42,114 nt of DNA from an uncultured Acidimicrobiales bacterium (GCA_937922045.1 CAKZXA010000055.1:1-42114), one strand, 5' to 3'. Shown: positions 25,678-35,320, counted from the stretch's first letter. Notes: a model not told the origin generated them from the letters alone. Translations and numbers: made by a program.

Positions 25678-26970
25678 TCAGGCAACCGGCCCGAGTAGTG
25701 GAGGAGAGGCATTCAGTTCGGCGATGCTGAACCCGGCGACCCCCTTGTAGTTGGCGGCGAATGAGGCCCGTTCCTCGTAGGGCATCACGTCGTTGATGTC
25801 ATCAAAAACACCGCCGCTGCGCTCTTCCACGATCTGCAGTACGTGATCGGGCCCGGCGCTGCGGTTCCGCAACACCATGGCCGTTGTGGCGGGCAGGAGT
25901 TCAGCTTCATAGGCGTGTAAGGCGTCGATGGTTACCCCGTGGTCGCGTAGCGATCGACCGAGCACCCGGCTATCGACGATGGCTTGACTGGCGCCGTTTG
26001 ATCCAACCGGGTACATCACATGGGCGGCATCGCCGATGAGGCTGGTGCGCCCAACCGTCCACCGGTCGAGCGGATTGCGATCGACCATCGGATACTCATA
26101 GATAGTGTCGGTGGCCCTGATGAGCTCAGGCACGTTGAGCCAATCGAAACGCCACGATTCGAAAGCCGGAAGGAACTTGTCGGCCTCGACCCGTAGGTTC
26201 CAGTCGCCGCGGTGTTGGTCGTCGCTGGCCGACGGATCGAACCAGAGTTCGGCGATCCAGTTGGTTAACGCTCGCCCGGAATCATCCGGCGCCGTCAACG
26301 GGTAGGAGACAAACTTCTGCCGCGCATGCCCGCAGAGAACCATTGATGCTCCACCGCGAAAGGGTTGGGACAAGGTGGCGCCTCGCCACATGATCGGACC
26401 ACCCCAGATCGGCGGCCCCTCATCGGGAACCATCTGAGCCCGGATGGCGGAATGCAAGCCGTCGGCGCCGATAAGCAGAGCGCCTTCCACCGTTTCGCCG
26501 TCATCGAGGTGGAGTTCTACCCGGTCTTCGTGGTTGGTGAAGCCCCGAGCGCGACGGCCGGTCGAGATGCTGCTCGCGGAACCGGCATCGTCAGTACTGC
26601 TGGCGAGCCGTTCGCGTAGCGTTCGGTAGAGCAGCATTTGCAGCTCGCCGCGATGCAGCGAGTACTGAGGCCAGGCGTAACCAGCGTCGAGGCCCCGTGG
26701 CTCAGTCCAAATTTCGTCGCCGAACTTGGTGAAGAAACCGTACTCCTTTGTGGCCATGCCAATGGTGGGAAGGGCATCGCCAAGGCCGAGGTCGATGAGT
26801 TCTCGCACTGCGTTGGGCTGCAGGTTGATCCCGACACCGAGCGGTTTCAGTTCTGCGGTCGACTCGAAGACATGAACCGGCAGCCGAAGCTGATGGCAGG
26901 TGAGGGCCATGGTCAGCCCGGCGATGCCACCGCCGGCGATGAGGATTGGACGCTGAGGTTCGCTAGCCAC
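25678..26970 (-). CDS. FAD-dependent monooxygenase
   Basis: A 430-residue flavoprotein of the aromatic-hydroxylase (PHBH/PhzS-like) group. It has the N-terminal GGGIAGLTMA dinucleotide motif near residue 13, the middle ALLIGADGLHSAIR motif, and the GDAAHVMYPVGSNGASQAI FAD-ribityl motif. Such enzymes hydroxylate aromatic or cyclic substrates using NAD(P)H and oxygen. It sits 17 bp after the stop of the upstream acyl-CoA synthetase gene on the same strand, so the two probably form an operon in aromatic or acyl-CoA metabolism. The start is GTG. Confidence 0.9.
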   Translation of the reverse strand: MASEPQRPILIAGGGIAGLTMALTCHQLRLPVHVFESTAELKPLGVGINLQPNAVRELIDLGLGDALPTIGMATKEYGFFTKFGDEIWTEPRGLDAGYAWPQYSLHRGELQMLLYRTLRERLASSTDDAGSASSISTGRRARGFTNHEDRVELHLDDGETVEGALLIGADGLHSAIRAQMVPDEGPPIWGGPIMWRGATLSQPFRGGASMVLCGHARQKFVSYPLTAPDDSGRALTNWIAELWFDPSASDDQHRGDWNLRVEADKFLPAFESWRFDWLNVPELIRATDTIYEYPMVDRNPLDRWTVGRTSLIGDAAHVMYPVGSNGASQAIVDSRVLGRSLRDHGVTIDALHAYEAELLPATTAMVLRNRSAGPDHVLQIVEERSGGVFDDINDVMPYEERASFAANYKGVAGFSIAELNASPPLLGPVA

Positions 26971-26987
26971 AACCGAAGCGTAGTCGT

Positions 26988-28691
26988 CTAGCGTTCGAGC
27001 ATTTGTCGAGCCCAGACGTAGTCGGGCTTGCCGTTGGGTTTACGCTGCAACTCGTCGACCAGCATCACCTGCTTCGGTGCCTTGTAGCCAGCGAGATGTT
27101 GTTTGGCGAACTCGATCAGGTCGCCGCTGGCCAGCGACGCTGCTGGATCGACCGCAACGACAGCGGTCACCCGCTGGCCCCAACGTTCGTCGGCGATACC
27201 GACCGCTGAAGCATCGTGAACGTGGGGATGCAGCTTGAGCGCTTCTTCTACTTCTTCCGGAAAGACTTTTTCACCGCCGGTGTTGATGCAGTTGGAACCC
27301 CGTCCTAAAAGGATGATTGAGCCGTCGGCCTCGACGGTGGCCATGTCTCCGGCCAGGCACCAACGTTTGCCGCCGATCACCCGCCAGGTTCGAGCCGATT
27401 TCTCTGGATCTCCGTAGTAGCCAAGGGGAAGTGGGCCACCGACGGCGACGTGGCCGACATTACCTGAGCCTGCCACCACGGGCTGATCATTGTCGTCGAA
27501 CACCTGAGCCACATCGCTTAGGGCGAACCGGGCGGTGGTGGCTTCAACGTGTCGAGTCGTGACCTTCGAGGCGATACCAGCACCTTCGCTGGAGCCGAGC
27601 AGGTCGGCCATGATGGCATCGAGGTGGCGGAGCAGGCCTTCCTTCACTTCAGCACTCCACATCACACCGGAGGAGGCGATGCGTTTGACCGAGGAACCGT
27701 TGTAAGGGGAGCCGCTTTTGGCCGCCGCATCGAGTTCGTCGAGCATGGGCCGAGCGAAGGCGTCGCCCACGATCGACATGATGGTGACCCCCTCGGCGTC
27801 GACGGTGCGCCACATCTCTGCCGCATCGAACGATTTCGATTCCAGGGTGACGATGGTGCCTGCGTTGGTCAAGGTTTGGAGGGCGATCAGGCCCGATGTT
27901 CCGTGCATGAGCGGCGCGGCGGCGAGCTGAATCGTCGTGCCTTCCATTTTCCGCAGGGCTCGCCCGGTCTCGATGAAGTCAGGAGCGTTGTCGGGAACGG
28001 TGAGACCGTGCAGATCGTAGGTGCGGTACATGAGCCCGAGGATGGAAGAGTGGGGCCACATCACGCCCTTCGGATGCCCGGTGGTGCCGCCGGTGAACAG
28101 GATCCACAGGTCGTTGGCACTTCGCTCGATAGGGGGTGCTGGCTCATTGGTCGCGACCAACGTTTCGTAGTCGACGGCCCAAGGTCTCGTTTCGCCCCCC
28201 ACCTGCACCATCAGCTTGCATCGGTTGACGAGTGAATCGGCGATCGGTTCAAGTTCGTCGGCGACGGTAGCGTCGAACACGATGGCGCCAGCGTCGGCAT
28301 TGTCGAGCAATGCGTCGAGCTCAGCGGTTCGGTAGCGATAGTTGATGTTGAACGGCGCCGCCCGTTGTTTGAACAGAGCGAACTGCGTCTCGGTGTACTC
28401 GTTGCTGTTGTAGAGGCAGATGCCGACGTTTTCGCCCGGCTCGATGCCTGCGCTGGCGAAGGCGGATGCCAATCGGGCGGCCCGGTCTTCGAACGCTGAC
28501 CACGTTCGCCTGCCACTCGCCCCGATGAGGGCGATCTGATCGGGGAACGTCTCGGCGTTGAGTTCCCAGATTGTGGCGAAGTTTGCGGCGTGCCTGTCGA
28601 CCAACGTCAGTCCGTCCTTTGTTTGTGCGCACGAGCTTCCGCTCATCTGCCTCTGTTTCTGCCTCTGTTTCTGCCTCTGTTTCTGGTCCAT
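26988..28691 (-). CDS. Acyl-CoA synthetase (AMP-forming)
   Basis: Adenylate-forming enzyme that activates a carboxylic acid to its CoA thioester. The 567-residue frame has the P-loop-type motif TGGTTGHPKGV, the LLGSSEGAG motif, GDMATVEADG and the C-terminal RKPNGKPDY with the catalytic lysine. The chain length of its substrate is not clear. The N-terminus is a QKQRQ repeat made by a 12-bp tandem repeat; ATG at 28646 (MSGSS) is an alternative start that would remove it. It is followed by the FAD monooxygenase gene. Confidence 0.9.
   Translation of the reverse strand: MDQKQRQKQRQKQRQMSGSSCAQTKDGLTLVDRHAANFATIWELNAETFPDQIALIGASGRRTWSAFEDRAARLASAFASAGIEPGENVGICLYNSNEYTETQFALFKQRAAPFNINYRYRTAELDALLDNADAGAIVFDATVADELEPIADSLVNRCKLMVQVGGETRPWAVDYETLVATNEPAPPIERSANDLWILFTGGTTGHPKGVMWPHSSILGLMYRTYDLHGLTVPDNAPDFIETGRALRKMEGTTIQLAAAPLMHGTSGLIALQTLTNAGTIVTLESKSFDAAEMWRTVDAEGVTIMSIVGDAFARPMLDELDAAAKSGSPYNGSSVKRIASSGVMWSAEVKEGLLRHLDAIMADLLGSSEGAGIASKVTTRHVEATTARFALSDVAQVFDDNDQPVVAGSGNVGHVAVGGPLPLGYYGDPEKSARTWRVIGGKRWCLAGDMATVEADGSIILLGRGSNCINTGGEKVFPEEVEEALKLHPHVHDASAVGIADERWGQRVTAVVAVDPAASLASGDLIEFAKQHLAGYKAPKQVMLVDELQRKPNGKPDYVWARQMLER
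28649..28684. repeat. 12-bp tandem repeat at the acyl-CoA synthetase start
   Basis: Three identical copies of GCCTCTGTTTCT (28649-28660, 28661-28672, 28673-28684). On the minus strand each copy carries AGAGGCAG, which resembles a ribosome-binding site, just before the alternative ATG at 28646. Confidence 0.85.
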
Positions 28692-28872
28692 GGTGAGCCA
28701 CCGGTCACCAATACGTCAATTTGGCGACGGACCCGACCGCCAAGGGCACGAACGCTAGAATCTCTACCAATCAAAGACAAGAATCGACAAGATACAACTT
28801 CGCTAGGCGTCGGCGCTAGGTGTCGGGCTGGCGAAGTTGGTCGATTTCAGGCGTGAATTAGGGGTTTGTGGT

Positions 28873-29361
28873 ATGGGAATGCGAAAGTTTTTGGCCGCGG
28901 GTGCAGTAGCTGCTGCGGTCGCCGGGTTTGGCCTGGTCAGTGCACCAGCCTTTGCTCAAGAGCAAGACACGATGGTTCAGATCCCGCTTACCGAGGTCTA
29001 CCAGACTGGTGATGCCGGATCGACGGTGGCACTCGGCCAGACAGCGGTCGACGGCAACCTCGTTGGTCGCTCGTGTTCGGTTACGGCCACGATCAGCAAC
29101 AATGATTCGCTTCATCCGGGCAACACACTCGTGGTGACAAGCGGCGGCGCATCGGTCCAGATCAGCGGCATAGAAGACGCCGTTGGGTCTTCCACCCTCA
29201 GCGGTGGCACGATCGTTCTCGGCGACAGCATCTCGGCTTCGGTCGTTCTGGGTGCCGACGGTGCGACGAGCATCGGGTCGAGATTGAGCGTGGCCTGCAC
29301 GGCGCTTCCCGATACCGAGCCTCCTGTTGCTACCCCTGGCAATCCTTCCTACACGGGCTAG
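28873..29361 (+). CDS. Secreted protein of unknown function
   Basis: A 162-residue exported protein. The frame opens earlier, but ATG at 28873 has AGGGG eight bases upstream and begins a signal peptide (MGMRKFLAAGAVAAAVAG) with a likely cut after APAFA. The mature part looks beta-rich with repeated short Ser/Thr/Gly strands and two cysteines (RSCSVTA and SVACTAL) that could form a disulfide, as in an Ig-like or cell-surface domain. The C-terminus TPGNPSYTG lacks a clear sorting signal. It lies just upstream of the L,D-transpeptidase gene. Confidence 0.65.
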   Translation: MGMRKFLAAGAVAAAVAGFGLVSAPAFAQEQDTMVQIPLTEVYQTGDAGSTVALGQTAVDGNLVGRSCSVTATISNNDSLHPGNTLVVTSGGASVQISGIEDAVGSSTLSGGTIVLGDSISASVVLGADGATSIGSRLSVACTALPDTEPPVATPGNPSYTG

Positions 29362-29368
29362 TTCCCGC

Positions 29369-30151
29369 TTGGGGCGGTCCGCTAGAGGTTGGGCTGCGAC
29401 ACTCGCTTTTGTGATGCTCGCCACCGCTGCATGTTCAGCGGTGGCGGGGCCAAGCTTGGGCTCGGAATCACAATCGCTTCAAGGCGCTGAATCTGGAGCT
29501 GGTTCATTATCGGACCAGGCTCGAGCGCGTTTGGAGCCACAGTTTTCCGTGGTTGCCCAGGTGCTCGGCGATCGGATTGCGGTTCGATCTGGTCCCGACG
29601 ACGCAGACCCAGCACGCGAACTTGCGAACCCGACCCCCGGCGGATCGCCGCTTGTCTTTCTGGTGGTTGAGGGCTCGGCGGCTGGCACCTCCGACATGAT
29701 CGAGGTCTACCTTCCGGTCAAGCCGAACGGAAGCACGGGCTGGGTTCGTCGGGTAGACGTGGTGTTGTCAGATAATCCGTACCGCGTCGAGGTGGATCGG
29801 GCTGCCTACGAGCTTCGTGTCTACAAACGCAACGTGTTGTGGATCGAAACGAAGGTCGCATTGGGGACCGGTGCAACGCCTACACCGGTCGGACGCTTCT
29901 ACGTGCTGGAACTCTTGGAGCCGACGGATCCAGGAGGCCTGTACGGGCCTTTCGCCTTCGGACTCTCGGGCTTCAGTGAGGTGTTGGAACGGTATGAGGA
30001 TGCCGACGAGGCAATCATCGGCATTCATGGCACCAACGAGCCAGAGGCTTTAGGTAGCGATGTGAGCCACGGCTGTGTGCGAATCGACAACAAGGTGATC
30101 AAGGAGCTGGCCGACAAGCTTCCGCTCGGAACCCCGGTCGTCATCACCTAG
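29369..30151 (+). CDS. L,D-transpeptidase (YkuD domain) lipoprotein or exported protein
   Basis: Cell-wall crosslinking enzyme of the YkuD family, 260 residues from the chosen TTG. The catalytic motif is SHGCVRIDN, with HGTNEPEALG upstream; the cysteine is the nucleophile. The N-terminus has two arginines and a hydrophobic stretch ending in LATAAC, which may be a lipobox. The preceding domain contains VLGDRIAVRSGPD and looks SH3-like. A TTG at 29327 would extend it into the upstream gene. It follows the secreted-protein gene by 7 bp and overlaps the MFS gene tail by 4 bp in convergent orientation. Confidence 0.9.
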   Translation: MGRSARGWAATLAFVMLATAACSAVAGPSLGSESQSLQGAESGAGSLSDQARARLEPQFSVVAQVLGDRIAVRSGPDDADPARELANPTPGGSPLVFLVVEGSAAGTSDMIEVYLPVKPNGSTGWVRRVDVVLSDNPYRVEVDRAAYELRVYKRNVLWIETKVALGTGATPTPVGRFYVLELLEPTDPGGLYGPFAFGLSGFSEVLERYEDADEAIIGIHGTNEPEALGSDVSHGCVRIDNKVIKELADKLPLGTPVVIT

Positions 30152-31491
30152 CGAGCGTTCGCCAGCTCTTTAGCTGCATCGATACGGCTGGAGTTGAGGT
30201 TGGGAAGGGCGTAGGCGAAGAGCGCGAGCCCGAGGATACCACCGACGAAAAAGGGCAGCCGAAGCGACCACTCGCGGCCCAGCGCCGGCTCGGCCACGGC
30301 AACGAGCAAGCCGCCGACCAGCGAACCGATCGGCATCATGCCCCAGCCGAAGAAGCGGTACACCGAATTGACTCTGCCCAGTAGGTGGTCGGGAATCAAC
30401 GACTGGCGAAGTGAGACGGTGATGACATTCCAGACGGTTCCAAACCCGGTCGTCACCGCTCCGAACAACCAGAAGATCCAGAAGGACGAGGTGAGGCCTG
30501 ACGCGCCCAGGCCGACGCCGATCACGATGATGGAAACAAACAGCGTGCGACTTTGACCGAGCGCTCCGATCACCCTGCCGGCGACGACGGATCCGATGAT
30601 GCCACCCACCGCAGCTCCGGTGCCGAGCAGGCCGAAAGCCGTAGCGTCGAGCTCGAGGATTTCTTGGGCGAACAGGACGTAGGTTGCGGCCGACATCATC
30701 CACGTACCGTTCAGAACCCCCAGGGCGATCGCCATGGGTCGGAAGAGGTCGTGGCCCCATAGCCAGGCCACACCTTCCTTGAGGTCGTCGAGGAAGGACG
30801 GGGCCTGATCCCCAACCTCTGCTCGATCTTTGGGCTCGAACCGGCCTGTGATGGTGAACACGAGGGCGGCGGCAAGAGCGAAGCTCACCGCATCGATCAC
30901 GAACGGCAGGGCGAAGGCCAGGGCGATGAGGATGCCAGCCAGTGGGGGACCAACGAAGGAGTTCATCGTCATCTCGGCCCCCCACAGTCGGCCGTTGGCC
31001 TTTTCCAGCTGATCGGTTTTCACTACCGCTGGCATCAAGGTTTGGGCTGCGTTGTCTCGGAAAACTTCGGCCGTTCCAAGGAGCGCAGCCGAGACGTAGA
31101 TGAGCACGAGTATGAGCGTGGCCGAAGGCGGTGGTACCGCGTTGGCGTCGGCGATCTGTTGGGGCGACGACAGGTCGCTCTGGATGGCGAGAACACCGGC
31201 GGCCACCGCAAGGGTTACGGCAAAGCGGCCGACGTCCATCCATACGATGAGGCGCTTCCGGTCGACCCGATCGGTGATCACTCCGGCTGGCAGGGTGAAC
31301 AGTAACCACGGCAACCGCGTGATGACGGCGACAGCGGCGATATGGAGAGGGTTGCGGGTGACGGCCGAGGCCAACCAGGGGTAAGCGACCATAGCGATGC
31401 CATCGCCCAGGTTGGAAACAACCGATGCGATCCACAACTTCCAATAGTTCAGGCCGAAGCCGCCGGTGCGTATCGAGGCCACTTCAGGCAA
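30148..31491 (-). CDS. MFS transporter, EntS-like group
   Basis: Major facilitator superfamily exporter of 447 residues with about twelve hydrophobic segments. It has the typical first-half loop VITDRVDRKRLIVWMDVGR and a matching loop in the second half. The overall layout is that of the MFS_3 (enterobactin-exporter-like) group, but siderophore export is not supported by any neighbouring gene. The substrate is unknown. Its stop overlaps the L,D-transpeptidase stop region by 4 bp. Confidence 0.88.
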   Translation of the reverse strand: MPEVASIRTGGFGLNYWKLWIASVVSNLGDGIAMVAYPWLASAVTRNPLHIAAVAVITRLPWLLFTLPAGVITDRVDRKRLIVWMDVGRFAVTLAVAAGVLAIQSDLSSPQQIADANAVPPPSATLILVLIYVSAALLGTAEVFRDNAAQTLMPAVVKTDQLEKANGRLWGAEMTMNSFVGPPLAGILIALAFALPFVIDAVSFALAAALVFTITGRFEPKDRAEVGDQAPSFLDDLKEGVAWLWGHDLFRPMAIALGVLNGTWMMSAATYVLFAQEILELDATAFGLLGTGAAVGGIIGSVVAGRVIGALGQSRTLFVSIIVIGVGLGASGLTSSFWIFWLFGAVTTGFGTVWNVITVSLRQSLIPDHLLGRVNSVYRFFGWGMMPIGSLVGGLLVAVAEPALGREWSLRLPFFVGGILGLALFAYALPNLNSSRIDAAKELANAR

Positions 31492-31527
31492 GGCTAGGGG
31501 GTTGTGGGTTTGTTGAGCTCTCGCGTT

Positions 31528-32157
31528 TTAGGCGGGAGCGTCGGCGTAGCGCAGATAGGGCTTGACTTCTTCCACGTTGGAAAGCTTGGTCCTTGCTTCT
31601 TCGGTCGACATGGTAGGCGGCACGATCACCCGGTCGCCGGGGCGCCAATCGGCTGGCGTGGCGACGGGGTGGGCGTCGGTGGCCTGAAGGGCATCGACGA
31701 CGCGAATGATCTCGTCGAAGTTTCGGCCAACCGACTTCGGGTAGGTGAGAATGGTGCGGACCTTGTTGGCCGGATCGATGAAGAAGACCGAGCGCACGGT
31801 TGAGGTGTCGCCCTCACCGGGGTGAATCATGTCGTACAACGCCGACACGGCCTTGTCGGGGTCGGCCACGATCGGAAAGGCTAGGGCGCTTCCGGTTACC
31901 TCGCCAATGTCGGGGGCCCACGCATGATGATCCTCGACCGAGTCGACAGAGAGGGCGATGAGCTTGACGCCTCGGCTAGAGAAATCACTGTTCAGGCCGG
32001 ATGCCCGACCGAGTTCGGTGGTGCAGACAGGCGTGAAGTCGGCTGGGTGGCTGAAAAACACGACCCAGGAATCACCCTTCCAATCGTGAAAGCTGATGTC
32101 TCCGTCAGTGGTGGGGGCTTGAAAATCGGGGGCGGTGTCGCCTAGTCGCAACGTCAT
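31528..32157 (-). CDS. 1-Cys peroxiredoxin (Prx6 type)
   Basis: Thiol peroxidase of 209 residues. The active-site motif SHPADFTPVCTTELG holds the peroxidatic C45, and no other cysteine occurs in the chain, so it is a 1-Cys enzyme needing an external reductant. The Prx6-like C-terminal extension includes DWRPGDRVIVPP. Thioredoxin and thioredoxin reductase are encoded elsewhere in the window and may be relevant, but there is no direct link. The start is ATG. Confidence 0.95.
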   Translation of the reverse strand: MTLRLGDTAPDFQAPTTDGDISFHDWKGDSWVVFFSHPADFTPVCTTELGRASGLNSDFSSRGVKLIALSVDSVEDHHAWAPDIGEVTGSALAFPIVADPDKAVSALYDMIHPGEGDTSTVRSVFFIDPANKVRTILTYPKSVGRNFDEIIRVVDALQATDAHPVATPADWRPGDRVIVPPTMSTEEARTKLSNVEEVKPYLRYADAPA

Positions 32158-32237
32158 GTTGGTTCTCCGAAAGGTGAGTGGAATCGGCTAGATCGCCACT
32201 GTAGGTACCAGCGTGATGACCGCACTAGAGGCAAAGG

Positions 32238-32681
32238 TCACGCCGAAGGACGGAAGCGAAGGACGCCGGTGGCGCCGTGCTCGCGTTGTCGAGCCTCAGG
32301 TACCGAATGAAACACGGCTTCGACGGCTTGCCCGATCGTCACCGATTCTGGATCGCATTCGACGATGTTGGTCATGATGCGGGGCCCTTCGTCTAGCTCG
32401 ACGTAGGCCACGATGTAGGGCAAGATCTCGCCCCACGATCCACGGTTGCGTCGGACCACCGTGTAGGAATACACCGCGCCCCGGCCCGAGGCGTCAAACC
32501 ATTCGATCTGATCTCGCCCAGCGCCACAGTTTGGGCAGTGGTGTCGGGGATACCAGATCACATACGCGCAGGCCGTGCAGCGGGGCAGGTGAAGACGATC
32601 GTCGTTGAGGGCATCCCAGAACGGCTCGCTATCGAGGGTGGGGTAGGCGGCGTTGGTTGGGAGGTTGGACTCGGTTGGCAT
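32238..32681 (-). CDS. DUF35 Zn-ribbon/OB-fold protein
   Basis: A 147-residue acyl-CoA-binding partner-type protein. The N-terminal zinc ribbon has cysteines C35, C38, C49 and C52 in the CTAC and CPNC pairs. An OB fold follows with YSYTVVRRNRGSWGEILPYIVAYVELDEG (here named by its ends, YSYTVV to ELDEG). Such proteins pair with thiolase-like enzymes and with lipid-transfer-type aldolases. The gene begins 12 bp after the stop of the thiolase-like gene, so the two very probably form a complex. Confidence 0.9.
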   Translation of the reverse strand: MPTESNLPTNAAYPTLDSEPFWDALNDDRLHLPRCTACAYVIWYPRHHCPNCGAGRDQIEWFDASGRGAVYSYTVVRRNRGSWGEILPYIVAYVELDEGPRIMTNIVECDPESVTIGQAVEAVFHSVPEARQREHGATGVLRFRPSA

Positions 32682-32693
32682 AGGGGTCGCTTC

Positions 32694-33863
32694 CTAGTCG
32701 TCGCGGCCAAGAATGAGTGTTGCCGAGCCCATGCGGGTGGCGAGGCTGCCGCCGGTGCCGTGGGCCAGGGCAAGTTTGCAGTCGGGCACCTGCACCGCGG
32801 GATGGGCTTCACCTCGGAGTTGGCGCACCGCCTCGACCACCTTGGTCATGCCGCCCCGGTTGGCCGGGTGGTTATTGCACAGCCCGCCGCCATCGGTGTT
32901 GAAGGGCAAGATGCCGTTGGGCGATTGCAGCGCCCCGTCGGACACGAACCCGCCCCCCTGGCCTTTGGGGCAAAAGCCCAGATCCTCGATCGTCATCAGC
33001 ACCGTGATGGTGAAGCTGTCGTAGATCGAGACATAGTCGATGTCGGTGGGGGAGACCCCAGCTTCAGCGAAAGCGGCCGGACCCGAGATCACGGCTCCCG
33101 TGTGGGTGAGGTCGATACGGCCGCCCGAGGTGTGCTTGATGCCAACACCGGTGCCCAACACGGGGATGGTGTGGCGATCGAGCGAGGCCGCGATCTCGGG
33201 CGACACCACCACGAGTGCACCGCCCCCGTCGGTGATGACACAGGCGTCGAGCCGGTGCAACGGATCGGCGATCACCGGCGATTCCAGCACCTCATCGATG
33301 GTGACCATCGTGGGTAGGAAGGCGTTGGGGTTGTGCTGGGCGTGGGTTGAGGCGGCCACCTTGATCTCGGCCAGCTGGGCGCTGGTTGTTCCGAACTCAT
33401 ACATGTGGCGTTGAGCGGCCAGGGCGTAGCCGTTGATGATGTTGAGACCGAACAAGTTCTCGAAGTCTGATTCAGGCGCATCGCTCCGGGCGCTGGCGCC
33501 GGGGCCTGCGCCACCGGTTCGGGGCTTGCCAGCCAGGGTGATCAGGGCAACAGAGCAGCGGCCGGCTGCGATCGCTTCAGCCGCGTGCTGGACGTGGACC
33601 AGATAGGAAGATCCCCCGGTTTCGGTTGAGTCGATGTAGCGGCAGTTGAGGCCGAGATACTCGGCCATCGATAAGCCGCCGAAACCAGGGGCATCTCCGG
33701 CGCAGAAAAAGCCGTCGACGTCGGCAAAGGTCAGCCCGGCGTCCGCCAGGGCTCCCGCCGCCACTTCAGCATGGATTTGGGCGACCGTATGATCGGGCAA
33801 CGTGCGACCGGGGTGTTCAAACACTCCCGCGATGTGGGCATGAGGGCTCATAGCGGGCCTCAT
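32694..33863 (-). CDS. Thiolase-like (SCP2/lipid-transfer type) protein
   Basis: Thiolase-fold protein of 389 residues. Around the place of the usual catalytic cysteine the sequence reads STETGGSSYLVHVQHA, with serines and no cysteine. The C-terminal segment keeps NTDGGGLCNNHPANRGG and EAVRQLRGEA, so the late His and Cys positions may be altered or retained. This pattern matches Ltp-type proteins that pair with DUF35 partners in steroid side-chain metabolism, more than classical thiolases. It precedes the DUF35 gene and is probably co-transcribed. Confidence 0.85.
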   Translation of the reverse strand: MRPAMSPHAHIAGVFEHPGRTLPDHTVAQIHAEVAAGALADAGLTFADVDGFFCAGDAPGFGGLSMAEYLGLNCRYIDSTETGGSSYLVHVQHAAEAIAAGRCSVALITLAGKPRTGGAGPGASARSDAPESDFENLFGLNIINGYALAAQRHMYEFGTTSAQLAEIKVAASTHAQHNPNAFLPTMVTIDEVLESPVIADPLHRLDACVITDGGGALVVVSPEIAASLDRHTIPVLGTGVGIKHTSGGRIDLTHTGAVISGPAAFAEAGVSPTDIDYVSIYDSFTITVLMTIEDLGFCPKGQGGGFVSDGALQSPNGILPFNTDGGGLCNNHPANRGGMTKVVEAVRQLRGEAHPAVQVPDCKLALAHGTGGSLATRMGSATLILGRDD

Positions 33864-33901
33864 GCTAGCGGCGGCCCGGGCGAGGGTCTAGTTGGCCACG
33901 C

Positions 33902-35320
33902 CTACACGCGGCGACGAACGCCGGTGAGGTACTTCAGGAAATCGAACCAGAAGGCGCCGCCATAGGAAACGGCGGCCGCGGTAACCGCCATGCCAAGCAG
34001 CTGCTGCCAGCCGGTAATGCCTTCGAGGCCGCGCCACGACCAGTTTGATGACAACACCGGTATGCCTTGATCATCCAAGGAGCGCAAGGTGTCGAGCTGT
34101 TCGCTCACGTCCGAGGCGGCCGCCGTGCAGTCGCCGGCAATCTCGCCGCCGGCACCGCAAGCCTTCGTTACCGTCGAGTCGGCGAAGGCGGTGAGCACGC
34201 TGCGAGCCTCGGCATCGTGGACGAGGGCCTCGGTAAGACCGATGGCGTTGACGTTGAACCCGATAGCCATGGCCAACCCGAACCCGGCGAGCACCCAGCG
34301 CACATTGCGGCGGTAGGTGAGCGAGAGGCGGTCCATCTGTCCGTCGAACCAGGCACCGACTTCGTCGATGAACCCGTCGGTGTTCTCGGCATGTTCCACG
34401 CCAGCGGTGGCCAGGTAGTCGCCCAGCGGGGTGCCCTGCCATTCCATTGCCAGGTTCTCGATCATGGCCACCGAATCAACGCCAACCGGCCCGCCAGCAT
34501 CGTTGACGGGGGCTCGCTCTGTCGCGATCTGCCAGATGGCCGAGCCGAAGGCTTTGCCGTCGAGCCAGAACACCTTCGTCCGCAGCCCGGGACGCCGCAC
34601 GTAGTCGAGGCCGCCGATGGAGGCTGAGCCGAGCAGGGCCGCGGCCCTGGCGGCCGCATTCACGAACCGTCCCGATGCTGTTGTCTTGGCGAGGAGTTTG
34701 AGTTGGGCTTCGAGCGGCTGGGTGATCAGCCACTGACCCAAGGCGGTGGCATCGGGTGGTGGACCGACGGGCACAATGCCATACCGGTCGCGATAGTAGT
34801 GAGGTGCTAGTTCGGCCCGCACCGTAGTCGACTGCAACGGGGGGTAGACATCGGCGATATCGAGGCCGCCGACGGCCCGATAGATCTTGATGGCCAGCTG
34901 AAGGAGGCTTTCGTCGTCGGCTGTTTCCAACAGGGCACGAAACTGGAGCCGTTTCCCGGTTTTGAATTCGTCGAGTACCGCCTTGACGTCGGGCTTGGTT
35001 GCCCTGTCGTTTCGTACCTTTGAGAGCCAATCGACGAGGGCGACCCGGTCGACGGCGGAGAGAATGTCGTCGTGGACGCGAGGTCGAAAGTCGAGGCCGC
35101 CGAGCCATGACGGCAGGATGGCTTTGAAAATGAAGAGGAAGCCGGTGTCGGGTTTCAGCTCGGTCGAATCGGTCAGCAGGCCGGTCAGCGTGGCCCACAG
35201 CGTTTTGGCCCGCGTGTTGAGCGTGCGTGAGACGATCTCGTTGAGGCCATCGGCGATTGTGGCCAACACGAAAAAGACGACGACGAGCCCGATGCCGACC
35301 TCAAGATAGGTGCTGTTCAT
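33902..35320 (-). CDS. Large membrane-anchored protein of unknown function
   Basis: A 472-residue protein with one hydrophobic segment at the start (VGIGLVVVFFVLATIAD, about 7-25), a long soluble part, one segment around 350-372 (VRWVLAGFGLAMAIGFNVNAIG) and a last one near 438-460. The soluble middle has no motif I recognise. Two cysteines in the loop before the last segment (KACGAGG and GDCTAA) suggest an external disulfide. It is the sort of conserved hypothetical protein known from Actinobacteria. The start is ATG, 27 bp after the stop of the next gene upstream on the same strand. Confidence 0.65.
   Translation of the reverse strand: MNSTYLEVGIGLVVVFFVLATIADGLNEIVSRTLNTRAKTLWATLTGLLTDSTELKPDTGFLFIFKAILPSWLGGLDFRPRVHDDILSAVDRVALVDWLSKVRNDRATKPDVKAVLDEFKTGKRLQFRALLETADDESLLQLAIKIYRAVGGLDIADVYPPLQSTTVRAELAPHYYRDRYGIVPVGPPPDATALGQWLITQPLEAQLKLLAKTTASGRFVNAAARAAALLGSASIGGLDYVRRPGLRTKVFWLDGKAFGSAIWQIATERAPVNDAGGPVGVDSVAMIENLAMEWQGTPLGDYLATAGVEHAENTDGFIDEVGAWFDGQMDRLSLTYRRNVRWVLAGFGLAMAIGFNVNAIGLTEALVHDAEARSVLTAFADSTVTKACGAGGEIAGDCTAAASDVSEQLDTLRSLDDQGIPVLSSNWSWRGLEGITGWQQLLGMAVTAAAVSYGGAFWFDFLKYLTGVRRRV

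Noticed and set aside
30170-31444. 424-residue second minus-strand frame within the MFS gene
   Set aside because: Arg/His/Pro-rich shadow; the other minus-strand frame shows membrane helices and MFS loops.
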